From the NCBI GenBank assembly GCA_917880885.1, contig OU862910.1, positions 15,884,710-15,948,709 of the forward strand: DNA of 64,000 nucleotides. Direction: 5' to 3'. The notes below the pieces were generated by a model. That model was not told where the DNA came from, searched no databases, and saw only the letters and a list, made by a program, of their open reading frames with translations. This document shows positions 9,600 to 23,245 of the stretch, piece by piece (position 1 is the first letter of the stretch; each line of letters opens with the position of its first letter). The stretch comes from Limnephilus marmoratus (lineage: Eukaryota; Arthropoda; Insecta; Trichoptera; Limnephilidae). Made by a program: the position numbers and the translations under genes.

Positions 9600-12500
9600 G
9601 TCTAGCTATAATAAACTGTTTACTTTCAATTGTTCAGTTCAAAATTTATCTCTTCATGTTCAAATTAAAGATTGTGTTTAAAACTTTTTCTATAATTGCG
9701 CAACTTCATGGCTTTGCCTCATTCTAAAAGTTAATATTAATACCTGTCAACTACCTATTATATACCCAAGGACATACTCCTTTAAAGCATCTGACCCAGT
9801 GCCCCCATGACCGAGTTGTTTTATAAACAATTTTAATTATGTAAACATTACCGCTGTCCTCGTGACCTAGATTCCAAACATGAGATATTTGTTTACTTTT
9901 AAAACATTCTCGAACGTGAGATTTACGGTCCTAAATTTCCTTTTGAATTTAATAGTGGTAATTTCTTTTTTGCAATTGCCCTAACCTGATCCCAAATAAA
10001 TATAGTTATAATTTACATACATATACATATACATATATATTTTGCCTCAATAAATAAATATACTGATATATACAATTATATTATAATTGAAATAAATTAT
10101 AATATCATAACTCATTTTTTTATCATTTTATATTAGCTGAAATTATAATAGTACATATATTAATAAAATAAGTATAAAATATGAACTTGAAATTTTTCTA
10201 GCACACAACTATTTTTTAAATAGCATAGTGCGTTCTAAGTAGGTATTAGTAATCGATACCTTTTACTTTTATTTAAGTGTGTTTCTTTTTGATTAAAATT
10301 TTCTTGGGATAAATATAAATATATATATGAATATACATACTTTATATATAATATTTCAATATAGGTACATATCACATATTAAGCAAGTAATACTTTGTTA
10401 TAAAATTAATTCAAATACCAACTGTCTGCTGCATGCCGCTCTCTCCTTGGAACCTAGAAAATATTTATACTTTATGTAACTTACCCCAAAAGGTCTCTTT
10501 CTATCCGGGTGCTACACGGGAAAACCTTGTTATGTTTCCTTACCTAATACCTACTCCTATGTTATCAACTAAATTCAAATAAAATTTTTCCGACTTCAAT
10601 TTTATTTTATTCGCGTTTAATCTATCTAAATTAAATGATGTTTATCGTTCTAACTGCATTTTATTTCAAAACCCGTTGATTAAATAACTTTTTAATGATA
10701 GTTACTTCACGATTAATTTCGAAATGGTAAATCGTTACTTTTATTTAGCAATAAAATATCATTATGTATTATCATTCATTTTATTTTAATTTATTTTTTT
10801 TTCCAAATTTTTGAATCTAATAGTAGATTAACCCTTTGTGGTAGGAATGTGCCGCCCAATTGTAAATTATTTAGCCGAATTATTCTGAGGTAAAATTTTA
10901 TCCATTTAATTAAATCGGAAATTATTATTAAACACTGTTTTTTTATTTTTATCCTGCTACATCAACTACACTTTGACTATAGCACTTTATTCTCCCTAAA
11001 TTTTATAATTTTTACGAGTAGAATTATTTCGACTACACTATTTTTTTAAATTAATAAAAGACTGATACTTAATTTAAAACACTCAATTTAATTAAAGATT
11101 TTCGTTGAACTTTTCCGTTTAACTGGATGCACTTATTTATTGATTATCTCTTTTCAATTTGCACTGTTTTTTAAATAATTAATTTAAATATTTGATATTT
11201 AATAGAACTCTTTCCGTTTAAACTGGACACACGTATTTAATTATAACTTATTTGTATTCAATTATCACATCACTTTATTCATCTATTTCATTGATTTTTG
11301 ATTTTCACGAAATTTCTAAGTCCCAAAAATACAATATTTATTGATTATAAAAACCGAATTTTTCACTAAACAAAATCACAGCACTTTTAGCTTTTCACAA
11401 ATAAATAGAACGTAAACTTTATTTTTATTTTCACTGACTTGAACTGCAAACTTATTTTTTTTTTTAAAAGACACTGGCTTGAATATGAAATTTTCCTAAG
11501 TCCACAATTCCTAATCACTTAGAATTTTTTTCACAAGTAATTACCGAGCGTTTTCGTCGCGACTCACGAACCTTCAACTTTTCACAACCGGCGCTGACTA
11601 ACGAAAAATGCCTGAGTTCTATTTTTTATACCCCTCTCAGGTCCAAAAGATTGTATCTGAATTTCCTGTGACAAAACAATCCCATGTCTATCGACTCGCA
11701 AACATTTGAAATTATCTCACCATTATCGAGTAATGTTCCTTAAGCCCTATTTCCATTGTCTCATTGCTTCCTCTCTCTCATTTTCATACCTACAAGATCC
11801 GGATTCAGTTACTTTGTTTTAAATTGCCCTATCGTTCTTTGTGCCGTTGGTCATACAAAATTAGCTTGAATTTCATAATTTTTTAGTTATTTTTTTTCTC
11901 AATTCGTAAAAGGTCCGTCTTCGATAACTATATTTACGTCTCGATTTTTCCGTACCTATCACAAATCATGATTATCTCCATATCGAAATGTTTACTATGC
12001 AATTTCGAGTTGCAATTTTTATAAATTCTACTCTATCTCACTGCTACTTGTATGAATTTTTCCATTAAAACCCGTATTTTCTCTATTTACGTAGTATATC
12101 TGAATTTTCCCCTTTCCCCTAGAATTTTCTTGTATTCACAACACTCTTCCTACGAATTTCCTCTTTTATCCCTACGTCATTGTCCACATCTATATGATTA
12201 GTTACATTCCAAGCCAAATTTATTGTTTTCATCGATACTTCTGAATTTTCATGAGTTTTCCTTACGGGATCATCTTTTAATTGTTTTTATTTTCTTTTTT
12301 TACTACCCCCCGTTTTGCCTTCGATGTATGTCACCTCTTAGAAAATTTCATTTTCTATATACTACTACTTTTTATGTTATTTTCCACATTTTTTATAGGA
12401 GAAACTTCCACTTCGGCCCTTAAATTCCTGTCATTTTTATTACGTTCTATGGGTCATCCTCCAAATTCCGTCCCTTTCTCCCCTAAATCCACATTAATTT

Positions 12501-14811
12501 AAAATTTGACGTCTGTTTATGTCTGGGTTTTCGAGGTGTTGATCAATAACTCAGCTTTTATTCGAGGGTAATAAAATATAATGGTTTTTAGTTAACATAA
12601 ACTGCCCATAAGACCAATGGTAATTTTTATCGTCCTAAAAGCCATTAAAATGGGTTTAATCGCCTAATACCATGTTCGTTTTCTTATTGTTTGAACAACA
12701 AAATCACGTGTGAGGTCGTCAACTCAAATAATGTTTCATTTTTCCTTGCAGTCTGTCCTATCTTCCATAGAATTCTCCTCAAACAATTGACGTAAAACAA
12801 CCCTTTTTGTTTGCTTTATCTAACGCAATGTAACTAGAATGACCTCCCTATTCCAAATATATAACGATATCTATTTAAACTCGTCTGAAAACGCAAAATT
12901 AAGTCGAAATCTTATATTGTTCAATAAACACTTCCATTTAAACGTCCATTTTTTTCATTAGATTATCTTTTCAAATCGTTTTCCTTGACTCTATTGCTTC
13001 ATCTAAAAGTGACATTCCTAATTTCCAGCGTTTCCCTTTCCTTTTAAATGTTAAACGTACGTTTTCCTCTTAATCTGGCCTCCTTGACTTTCTACGTACT
13101 CGCTATACAACTGAATATCCCTACAGTAGCTTTTCTTAGGTTTTACACGTCTTTTCTTTAATTTTCCTCTGATCATAATTTTTTTGCTATTTTCTTGCAT
13201 AACTTTTCCAACATAATATGGATTAATTTGCTCGTTAACGGCGGTTGTCAATACCTTGATTGCACTGATTGTTTATCTTACATCTAGGGTCATCGTACCC
13301 GATGCACCGGGCGTGAGACCCTGTTTACATTATAGTGTATTGATCTTTCGGTTGATGACGATATTTTTTTCCATAAATCTCTGATTAATTGCCTAGTTCA
13401 AAGTCCATCTCTTTGTTCAAAATCTGAATACGCCCTCCGCTTTGTGATTGGTTTGATCAATTATTTATAGCTTTCTGCTTCTACCTGATTGGCTGTTGGT
13501 TTCAACTATTTATTTTCGAGCCTAAGAAAGGGTCTTTCCCTGTCTCGTGACGATTTTTAATACCATCTGTGATCTTTTTACCAAAATTCATCTCAATCTG
13601 TTTAATTTATAGGTCCCTACTGTCAACAAGAATTCAATTTACTTTGATCCGATAGATGTCGCAAGTGTGTCCGTTTTATAAGTAATTGGTATTTTCTTTT
13701 TAAATTAAAGGGGTAGGCTACGATATTTTCTTATTTGCACTGGTGATTAATGCAATACATCACAATATTACATCGTTATAATGATCTTTGGCTGTCCAAC
13801 TAGGCATTTTGCGCGTTTTAGAACAGTCAAAATGAACAGATTTTTTACATGTAATTAGTGTGTTGACCATAATATTGTCTTATACTTAAATATAACACTT
13901 GATAAATAATATTACGGTTTTGATGGTAGATACAAGAAGTTATTTATAAGTGTAAATTATATATTTAACAAAAAAAATATGGAGAAGAGAAATAAAAATA
14001 ACATTCCAAAAGAAAAAAAAGAGTTTTTTTTTTATTAGCATTTATGCTTTTCAACCTTAAATATATTATACAGATTTCAAATATAGAATTATTATTGAAA
14101 TAAAATAATTTTTGTAACTATGTATTTTATCGCTTGTCTTATATGATTTAAGCTTATTTGTTCCAATTTTGAACAAATTGAAGTTCCTGAAACGTGAACA
14201 ATGTAATGTGAATAATTTTACGCAGGAATAGGCATAAATATTTCACTCACGCATGCACCGATAACCGAATTTAGTATGTTTGATAACTCTTTCTTAAATA
14301 TTCACCAGTAGCTGTTTAATACATGGTATCTGTGCAATATTATATTTGATTTTTTAAAACTTTGCCATAGATAGGTAGGTACATGCCGGATGTCCTTATC
14401 TATTGACCGTATTAATTCTGTTTTATTAAGGTTTCATCGAAATCCATCGAATTTCATCAGAAATGAAATTTGCCGCTAATGTCTACACCACTTTTGATAA
14501 CTGAAGGTAGTTTGGCCACATGACTGCACTGGCAATAATACAGGTAGGTAAATACTAGAAACCATGATCATAGGCTGCTTTACTGCGAAAGCTCTTAAAT
14601 AAATACAATTCTAACTATATTCCCTACGTTAAACCCCTCTTTAACCCTAGAAAACGAATAGTATTTTTGTACGTAAATTTGTCATTTTGACTAATAAAAA
14701 ATACTACTTTCGACGATCACAAAAGACACTTTTGGTTTACGCAGGTTTCAAGAGGATGCGTCATTTTATCAAAAAGAAAACTTTGTATAAAGGATGAAAG
14801 GATAAAAATAA
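9600..14811. other. Long gene-free AT-rich stretch
   Basis: No supported gene. A basic, Lys-rich 66-residue minus-strand frame (13051-13251) begins at TTG and has no similarity I recognise. Upstream of it on the minus strand are a structured element at 13286-13322 and CCAAT/TATAAATA-like boxes near 13440-13500, too weak to call a promoter. A block near 13786-13830 (GGCTGTCCAACTAGGCA) is shared with 43145-43200. T-rich strand bias is strong between about 10.5 and 13.5 kb. Confidence 0.4.
13286..13322. repeat. Small cloverleaf-like hairpin
   Basis: Outer stem AGGGTC / GACCCT encloses an inner CCCG/CGGG hairpin. It may be chance or the remnant of an RNA gene. Confidence 0.3.
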
Positions 14812-15690
14812 AATTTTTAGAAATTTAATTAAAATTAAATTCGATAATGTTATTATCGAGTTCTACAAGTTTTTTGGTTGGTGTTTTAGTTACAGCTGTT
14901 TCGACTTGTAAGGTCATTTTCAAACTGTGGTGAAGCCACGTACGGACGACTTATTTATAAGATTTTAAATTTCAATTTTTAAAGGTGTCTAAGTTGATTT
15001 ATTACCGGTTAAACCAATTTGTAGAGACACTAATTGAGAGAGTGCTAATGTGGGATTCGGAGTATTTCCCTTTGGTTTGCCTTGCACTAAGTGTAAGGGT
15101 TTTCTTAATTGATTTAGAATGACGTTACTGCTATGACTCATTTAAGTGCATTATATTTCTTAGGTTTGGTAAACATACTAAGTAGTGGGGAATAAATAAT
15201 TTTCCTTACTTTATTAATTAGCGTTATGTTGGGGTCATTCGTTCGTTTATAGATTTCTAATTGTTCAAGCAAATTTAATCTAAGACCCTATCGTTCAATA
15301 TGTAATGGTTTTGGCTGGTTATTTTTAAGTGGAACGTGATTATTCACTAAATGCACTTAAATGAGTCATAGCAATAACGTCATTCTAAATCAATTAACAA
15401 AACTCTTACACTTAGTGCAAGGCAAACCAAAGGGAAATACTCCGAATCCCACATTAGCACTCTCTCAATTAGTGTCTCTACAAATTGGTTTAACCGGTAA
15501 TAAATCAACTTAGACACCTTTAAAAATTGACATTTAAAATCTTATAAATAAGTCGTCCGTACGTGGCTTCACCACAGTTTGAAAATGACCTTACAAGTCG
15601 AAACAGCTGTAACTAAAACACTAACCAAAAAACTTGCAGAACTCGATAATAACATTATCGAATTTAATTTTAATTAAATTTCTAAAAATT
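14812..15690. mobile_element. Large inverted repeat, 339-bp arms (family HP-like)
   Basis: Arms 14812-15150 and 15352-15690 are near-identical reverse complements of equal length around a 201-bp spacer. The right arm carries a hammerhead-like order: UUGAAAA (15579-15585), one nucleotide, a GAC..GUC stem, GAAA (15600), self-complementary ACAGCUGU (15603-15610), then A. The left arm carries the inverted copy near 14900. Best interpretation is an inverted pair of Penelope-like terminal repeats or a foldback element. No open frame is present. Confidence 0.75.
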
Positions 15691-15970
15691 AAAATGGATT
15701 TCTACGAATTAAACACAAAAACAATTAATAAAAATAAAAAATGTTTGAATATTATATTACCCATTTATAAAAAAAAGATATTAAACTTTCAAAGTAACAT
15801 ATATCTCAAATAAATTAAGTATAACATTTGCTCTCACAATAAAATGGTTAATTCTTTTGTAAAACATTAAACTTTATTATCAAAGTAATACTTCGTATTC
15901 TCCGCAGATCTAAAAGGGTGTCGTATATAGAAAACGATGGCATTTACCGCAATTTCTCACTTCTTTCAAG

Positions 15971-16368
15971 CGACGGCCGGCGTAGTGCAGCGGTACTCGC
16001 AATCCGAAGGTCGTGGGATCGAATCCCGGCGTTGCAAATAAATTTTATTTGATTAATTTGTGTATTTCACAAATTATTCATTTAAAATAATATATAGTAT
16101 ATTTGCGGCACGTTCCAGACTGGAAGATACTCTTAGTATTGCCCTGGTGTAAGACCACCATTCAGAATTGAAACGTTGCCTGAAATGGCTTTAGCCGTGT
16201 TTGGTGACCAGATCTGAATAGTCAGATACTGCTCCATCTTCCTCTTCCCTATCTCCTTCCCTCCCTTCTGCCTTCAGCCTTACAACATACCCCAATTGGG
16301 AATGCCATAGTCTCGCTGGCTCCATACGGAAGCAGTTGGGACTCTTATGCGATATTCATGTAAAAAAA
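15971..16368 (+). mobile_element. SINE-A, full length
   Basis: tRNA-derived head with an A box (TAGTGCAGCGG) and a B box (GGGATCGAATCCC), the tRNA-unrelated body, and an ending in ATTCATGTAAAAAA. It is about 400 bp. Probably transcribed by Pol III when active and mobilised by a LINE in trans. Confidence 0.85.
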
Positions 16369-17059
16369 GCCCTTGTCAGCGACTGATTTGATACGAAAGA
16401 TAAGCGCAATTAGCGCATTCATGAGAGTTATAGCATGAAATGCTCCTAGTGTATGTCGAAACGACTAAGATTAGTATTCTGGGGTTAAGCTTGAAGAAGG
16501 CAATAACAATAGAATAAGCGAAACGTTTCATATTTGAGCTTTGTCTGTTCCTATTTACACCTTTCCACAGAGAGCACCGTCTCACACATCATTATAGAAG
16601 TACTCCGTAGACGTCTAAAGGTAAGTTTATATTGAATTAGTAAACTGTTCGTTGCAATAGAGTTCCTCCGCTTTCCACCATCCATTGCCACGTCCACAGA
16701 ACTAGATCCAGCGCACACGTGCAACTGAAACTTGTGTACAGATCGACACATTTAACTTTACAGTTAGTGTCGCTACTGTATATATTAAATCTATTCTCAT
16801 GGGTAATTATTTTCAGCGAAGCTAACAAAACAACTTTAACTGACTCCACGGCGTCGTTATACTGCATTATCACGACTGTTAAATTAAAATTTTTAATTAG
16901 ACTATTAATTATAAAATGCATAAATACAAGAACATTGAGAAAATGTTTATTGCGTTAATTTTCATAAGCGTTCCTATTTGCATTGCTATGATTAAAACAC
17001 CAAAGAAGCGAAATCAAAAATATTTTTAATATGTGAAGAAAGATTTCTTTGTTAAAAAG
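16369..17059. other. No gene; one weak HP-type motif
   Basis: A TTGAAGA-A-GG ... GC-GAAA-ACGT order at 16491-16527 resembles the HP core, but its hairpin is poor. Overlapping short frames at 16376-16958 on both strands are not convincing. Confidence 0.35.
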
Positions 17060-17994
17060 AAAATGCTATGAATGAAAAGAAATTCATATTATGTGTAAAT
17101 AATTTCACAAGAGAATTTGCAAACCAATCGCCATCATGTCTGGACCACATATGGAGCAATATTAAACACACAGAAAAAATTAAATCTATTATATGGAAAA
17201 ATGACGTACCAGATCACCAACCAACAAAAATATTTTTGTTTATGATTTAAATAAAAACTCAGGATTAAATGACTCTAGTAAAAATATTAACATATTTTCT
17301 AATCTGAACAATTTAAAATCAAATAATAAATTACGTAACGAATCTTGGTCCTCAATACTAAATTGCTAAAACCCAGAAACGTGCGCAAACTTCTTTGAAG
17401 AAATTTTAAATGCTCATATCGCAGACTGTACAAACTTTATAAATAATCAACCTAGTTCTAAATTAAGGAAAATTAAACCATGGATTACGCAAGGATTACT
17501 CATATCTATCCGGAAAAAAAAACTCTTCATACATACAAAAAAATACCCTACCAATAGTCACATAAAAAACTAATACAAAATATTCTGGAACAAACTCATT
17601 AAAATTATGAAAGATACAAAAGACAAATATTACAGGGAGAAAATAATCCTCACAAAGAAAAACCTTAAAAAACATGGAACAGTATAAACGAAATAATTAA
17701 TAAAAATAAGTCCACAATAAATGTCGTAACAATAATGGAACTAAAATAAATGCTATCCGTGATTCAAAAATATGCGCAAATATTTTCAACAAATTTTTCG
17801 CAACCGTCGGTCAAAAACTTGCATATACAATTGACCAAAATTATCAACCTGATGACATACATGAAGCTAAAATAACAAATAACAATCTTTCAATTTTTAA
17901 ACCGACTACAGAAAAAAACATTGAAAACATATACGAAAACATTGCAAAAATATACGAAAAAGTAATAAAAAAAATTACTGATACACAGATAACC

Positions 17995-18780
17995 AAAATA
18001 GTATTAACCCTGGTCAATACGGTTTCAGAGATAAACTTAGCTCACACGACGCAATTGCAGAATTAACTAAGCTTATTTACAAAACATTAGATAGAGGCAA
18101 AAAATGATTAAGTATATTTATTGACCTCCGTAAAGCTTTTGATAGTGTCTCACATTCAAAATTAATTAATAGGAATAACTGGCAAAGCTAAAACACGGTT
18201 AAAAAGTAAACAATGAACTAAGTGAAATAGAAAATATAGATTTTGGAATTCCACAAGGAACTTTATTAGGACCTTTACTAGATATTTATATTATATATAA
18301 ATGAACTTTTTGAACTCCCAATCATTGGAAACATTATATCTTACGCAGATGATACAGTGAAAACTATTGAAGGAAATTCTTGGAATGAGGTCGAAGTATC
18401 AGCTAATAATGCAACAAATATCGTAAAACTATGGTTTGACGAAAATTTATCGATACTAAATGTCGAAAAAACCCATTTTATATCTTATAACCTAACAGGG
18501 AATATCTCAAATATAAATCTGAACATAAAAATTCACGAAAGAAATTGCCTCTTTAGAATCGCACCTTGTAACTCAAACTGTATACACATTAGTAGTAAAG
18601 AAGAAATAAAATATATTGGAATAATTATCGATAATAACATCAAATGAAAAAGTCAAATAAATTCCACTGTAGACAGAATGAGAAAACTATGTATTTCTTA
18701 GACCAAAAAATTCTGTATCATTAAAAAAGATATTTTTTATGCACTTGCGCACTCTGTACTACAAAATTGAATCGTAGCTT
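17995..18780 (+). pseudogene. Reverse transcriptase core of the LINE
   Basis: Successive frames give GFRDKLSSHDA near 18020 (RT block 2), FIDLRKAFDSVSH near 18120-18160 (block 3 with the first catalytic Asp), GIPQGTLLGPLL near 18246-18281 (block 4), and YADDT at 18342-18356 (catalytic Asp pair). A thumb-like stretch then runs to 18647 (NVEKTHFISY, EEIKYIGIIID). At least two in-frame stops and several frameshifts break it. The order and spacing of RT motifs make the family assignment firm; the clade (Jockey or CR1 group) is inferred from the endonuclease and thumb style. Confidence 0.85.
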
Positions 18781-18908
18781 GGGAGGAGGGGGGGTGCATA
18801 TTAATCATCCGTACTTCCATTGGAAACAATTCAAAAAATATTAATAAAAATCTCTTAAAAAAGCCCTATTACTACCCAACAATAAATGTTTTCCAAGAAT
18901 TCCCGGTT

Positions 18909-19295
18909 GCGTATTTACAATCCCTACCGCGTTTCAGTCGCTTTAAATTTTCAATATCAAAATTTAAATATTTAGAAATAAAATTATTCATTTCTAATAT
19001 ACACATTGGAAAGATTATTTTATCTAGATTTTAGATCAATTTTTGTTTTTGCTAGGTGATAAAAAATTATCAATATAGATGTGTATTTACAATATATATG
19101 GGAATAATATTAAAATTTAAAAATTTAGAAATAAAATTATTACTTTCTAATATACACATCAGAAATATTCTTTTATCTAGATTTTAGAACAATTTTTGTT
19201 TTTGCAATGTGATAAAAAATAACCAATATAGAGGTATATTTAAGATGTAAATTGTCGTTACAGCGACTGAATCTGTATAGGTTTTGTAAATACGC
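18909..19295. mobile_element. MITE inserted in the LINE, 9-bp TSD
   Basis: The TIRs start GCGTATTTACAA and match over about 34 bp. An exact 9-bp direct repeat TTCCCGGTT lies at 18900-18908 and 19296-19304. Removing the element and one repeat restores a continuous LINE frame (INVFQEFPVPPLTKIYDKIA). The interior holds a roughly 165-bp tandem duplication. A 9-bp TSD is compatible with Mutator-like or Merlin-like elements, but no transposase is present. Confidence 0.85.
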
Positions 19296-19840
19296 TTCCC
19301 GGTTCCCCCACTTACAAAAATTTATGACAAAATTGCACTACTACAATTACATAAAGATTTCTTTAGTAAAAATAATTTAACACTATATTAGCAAAAGAAT
19401 AAAATCTGTTGGAGGACTAACCGTGCCACCAGTGCGAACCACAACAGCACAGCATCACTATATATTCAAGGTTATAAAAATATTTAATAAATTACCCCTT
19501 TGTATACGATCGGAAGAAAACTACGAATAATATAAAAAAAAAATTAATTAAAATATTCTAGTACCACCTCACAAATTTACTTATTGTTTAGAAATATGTT
19601 TTTGCCTTAACTATATTTTTATTACTTTTATCCGTATTTTCTCATAAAATCACTAATGCTTTTAGTTAAATTACTAATATTTTTTGTTTTTATTTAAACA
19701 TATGTAAAAATATTCAGTTGTCCTCTCCTGAACCCAAGCAGCTGCTTTATTAGGAGAGTGATTGAAATATTGATATTATACTATGTTGTAAAATTGTAAC
19801 CTTGTTAAATGTTTCATTAAAAAAAAAAAATAATAATAAT

Positions 19841-20184
19841 ATATTTTATTAACGCCGGCCAGTTTCAGAACGACCGTTTTTTTCTCAGGGCAAACAAAAT
19901 ATAATAACTTTACATTACAAAACAGTGGGTAAGCAATGTATTACTAAATGTTATTAGATAATACATAAAAAAAATAATCTTATGGTCCCATCTTAGAAAT
20001 GTTCCCTTTTACTGTCCGTTATATCTCCTTCCCCCACTCTTCACTAATTACTAGCCACGTTACCATCCCCGCCACAATATTTAATAATAAATTGTGCTCA
20101 CCCACTGTTTTATATTGTCAAGTTATTATATGTTAGCCCTGAGGAAGGAAGCCGTTCTGAAGCCGGTCGGCGTAAATAAAATAT
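19841..20184. mobile_element. HP-type inverted repeat
   Basis: Arms of about 90 bp (19841-19934 and 20095-20184) around a 160-bp spacer. The right arm has CUGAGGA (20139-20145), one A, a GGAA/UUCU stem, GAAG and CCGGUC. The left arm is a more diverged inverted copy. It starts 10 bp after the LINE poly-A. Confidence 0.7.
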
Positions 20185-20189
20185 ACTAA

Positions 20190-21826
20190 TTGTTCTTGCC
20201 AAAGATATTCAAATACAGAAGAGATATGTTATGGTGTCCGCGCAACTGTCGCCGGACTACACGCAAATTAGCGTAGTTTTCATACAAAAAGAATTTGTTC
20301 ATTTCGTTGATTTTTTGAAAATGTGCATTAATATTGGTTAACAATATATTTTGAATAGGAAAAGAATTCGTTCATTTAGTTTAAGATGAAGTCATAGTAA
20401 ATAATGCAAAATCATATGTTTTTGTTTTGAAAATTTGATCGCTTAGAAGTATTGTAGATGCTTCAATTAAATACTGCGTGTAGAACATACCTTGGCCCTT
20501 AAAAATATCGGTCATTTTTTTATAAGTTTTTTAATAAGCCTATAAAAAAAATAAAGTATAAGGTCTAAAAAACACACTTTCAAGTCTCAACTCTCCTATT
20601 TATAAACCCCTTTTCGGATATGGTTTTATTGTGTAATGTGGCAAATTCAGTTTATTTTATAATAATCGCAAAAAAAGTTGATATTTACACCCAATCTTCC
20701 CAAAATAAAATAAAATATGCATTTTCGCGTTGATATTTTACAATACGGCCGCTAGTCGACGAATTCGGTTATTCAAAGAGACCCCTATGGCGTCCACCGA
20801 AGAACTACTGTCCACGGCACAGTAGTGAACTAGTGGATCGCCTTAACGTTCGTTTGGTTTATTCGTTAATTATTTGTAGTTTGTTTGTTAATTGGTAAAC
20901 AATATCGGCGACACCCGGAAGCGCAGACCCACATAGTAAAAACAGCCGATAGCACATCTACTTATATTTCAATATCTTTGGTTCTTGCAGAAAAATATTG
21001 TTTCATTATTTTTAATGGATAACTTCAAGTTTTTAGCTACATTCAAAAGCAGAAAATATTTTTGACCGTAAAATAATAAAAAAAAATACAAGTATGCAGT
21101 CCACACGCGGTAGAAGTTAAACCTTCAGAAAACTAAAGTACACAAGAGTGGAGAGGCTTTTAATGCTACACCGCACAAAGAGTAGACCGATTATTCTATC
21201 GCATTCTCTCGCAGGCTAAATCCTATAGATATACATGTATGTTTGTTTCTTTTTAGTGTCGCTTTTTCTTATCATCGAGTTTCAAATCACAACGCTGCTA
21301 AAGACGTTTTCAATTCAAAAAATTCAAGAAATAATTTTACCGTCTTACAGTATTCAGTTCTTATTTAGGTCGCTTGCAAAGTTAACTTTGTCAGGCTATT
21401 TACCCTTAAAATATAGTCAATAGTGCACAGAATTCCGTAATGCAGATGTGCAACACAAAGTGCAAGGGGTAAAGTAATGATGCAGGCTGAATGCAGACCA
21501 CCGATAAGGTTTTCAGCTGATGAGCGCAGTAGCCAGGGCAATGGTATAATGTGCATGATAACGGACACGTGTTGCCACGTGGAAGTTCATTAGCTGATGA
21601 ACAGGTGCATTAAGAGTATTATCAGATTACAAGGAGCGCAGTTTAAATTTGACTTGGTGATTTTCGTAATAGCTTAATAAATATATTTATTAACGTCCTA
21701 ATAAACACCAGTTTTGCTTGATAATAGTATTAAATATCCGACATAGTCTATATGAATATTGGGTTAGTTAATTCCTCAGGCCTCGACCATATTCTGTCAG
21801 AAGGGAAAAATATTTCCGCTACGTTC
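20190..21826. other. No gene recognised
   Basis: AT-rich with a GC-richer patch at 20744-20830. That patch contains a 7-bp hairpin (CTACTGT..ACAGTAG) and closely spaced restriction-site-like words. No open frame worth calling. Confidence 0.4.
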
Positions 21827-22176
21827 AATTTGGGAGGCGGGAATGGGTACCGCCGCCCCGGGAACTTTTATTGGATAACCAACACCTCTGCCATAGGTCA
21901 CCCCAAGTGGTTCACTACGTTTAGTGATTTAGCAGAGGTGCCCGGGTTAACGGGGTGAGGTTTGTCTAGGTCTTAGAGGCGGATGACCAGGACATACTGA
22001 ACCCCAGATTCCCCAGATTAGACATCCCACCCCCTAAAACCCTTTTCTTTCCCAGAACTCTCCTCTCCTTCCTTTCTTTAAAAAAACCCTCCACACAGCA
22101 TCCTAAAAGATATCATAGGCCCTGAGGGAAATTATTTTCCTCAGGGCCTCCTGGGTGGAGCTCATGTAAAAAAAAA
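21827..22176 (+). mobile_element. SINE-B, near full length
   Basis: Begins AATTTGGGAGGCGGGAATGG, contains CCATAGGTCACCCCAAGTGG and CCCGGGTTAACGGGGTGAGG, then the CTCTCCTTCC stretch. The CCTGAGGGAAAT...TTTCCTCAGGG hairpin follows and the tail ends ATGTAAAAAA. Part of the middle is deleted relative to 50966-51413. Confidence 0.8.
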
Positions 22177-22179
22177 CAC

Positions 22180-23094
22180 TAAAAACTTATTTTAAAAGGT
22201 AATAGTAGATACACGTTAATTTAAGATGTCGTATTTCCACGGTCACTGGGCAGTTGAGACTCTCGGCAGTATCACATTGTAAACATAACCAGATTTACTA
22301 GTAAAAAAAAACCTTAACGGGATGGAGTGGCAACAATGTGTATATTAGTGATGTAGATTATTTTGAGCAAGATGGACTTACGTGGCAAATGTAAGGAAAT
22401 GATTCTAGTTTTAGAAAGAAAATAAGGTATTAGAAATAGAAACTTTATTAAAAAAACGGACATCCTAAAATCTAAGGCTGTCTGACTAAAAGGACTTGCT
22501 TAGGTTAATAAGTTCATTATAATACCGTTATATGTAGAAATAATGCTGAAGTGTAGCATGACGAGATCTCCTCCTTTAGTGAAAAAGAATCTCACATCGT
22601 GAGAATAGCAGGACTGCAGAGAATTGGCTTCCAGCCAAAAGGATCCTCCAGAAGCAGGACAGGCGGTTGTCTCTAGATGCCGATCATCCCTCCAGGATGA
22701 TTCCCAGTCAGCCCCCAAGATAGCGAGAATCGCCTCCAAGATCCGAAATCACGATCGTGGCAATTTCCCAAAACGATCCGTCGTGCTTCATTCGAGAGTA
22801 CCGCCCAATGCTCTGGGTTGCGAAGAATGAACCGCTTTTTTATTTGAATCTGCCTGTGTGATCGACAACTGTACCATTCCAAAAAAAAGGAAGGGCTCGC
22901 AATATAACCAATGCCCAAATGTCAATGAGCAAGTAGTAGTGGTGCCACACACCGAGACCATAAATTAAGTGTGTATGAAATATTGCAAATACTTTAAGTA
23001 ACACGACCGTTAAATGGTGTATATGATGGGTGACCGTTAAATGGCATTTCTACAGTTTTACTAATCACATGATGACGTTTTTATGTTGGCTGCA
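22180..23094. other. No gene recognised
   Basis: 22500-22930 is GC-richer with overlapping frames on both strands (68-81 residues) that I do not recognise. No other support. Confidence 0.35.
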
Positions 23095-23245
23095 TTGACC
23101 TTTGTTTTATTATTTTTAATTGTAAAACTAACGTTTTTAAGACAAGATTTTTTATGCATAGCACAAAGGGTAACAATTATTATAAGCAATAATTATCAGC
23201 CTGAAACACTCATCCACATTGAAAAATCTTCCGAGAAAAGATACA

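Larger units (their letters stand above)
17060..19831 (+). mobile_element. Decayed Jockey/CR1-type LINE with poly-A tail
   Basis: 5'-truncated non-LTR retrotransposon. At 17068-17250 the frame contains the endonuclease C-terminal motif SCLDHIWSN...DHQP. A conserved KPWITQGLL-like segment lies near 17478-17510. Reverse-transcriptase motifs follow (separate entry). A thumb/C-terminal region reads through to 19500, interrupted by a MITE at 18909-19295. The 3' UTR ends in a short CTCCTGAACC stem region and poly-A at about 19818-19831. Stops and frameshifts occur throughout, so it is dead. Confidence 0.85.

Noticed and set aside
13051..13251. Lys-rich 66-residue minus frame with upstream CCAAT and TATA-like boxes
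   Set aside because: No ATG, an in-frame stop shortly upstream, no recognised family; the promoter-like words are expected in such DNA.
16490..16530. Additional hammerhead-like motif
   Set aside because: The boxes are present but the hairpin between them is nearly unpaired, so it was kept only as a weak note.
20744..20835. Polylinker-like words (CGGCCG, GTCGAC, GAATTC, then ACTAGTGGATC) suggesting vector contamination
   Set aside because: Flanking DNA is ordinary AT-rich genome, the words are not in a known vector order, and no longer vector match is visible.
22500..22930. GC-richer block with frames on both strands
   Set aside because: Neither strand shows a recognisable domain or splice structure; not enough to call a gene.
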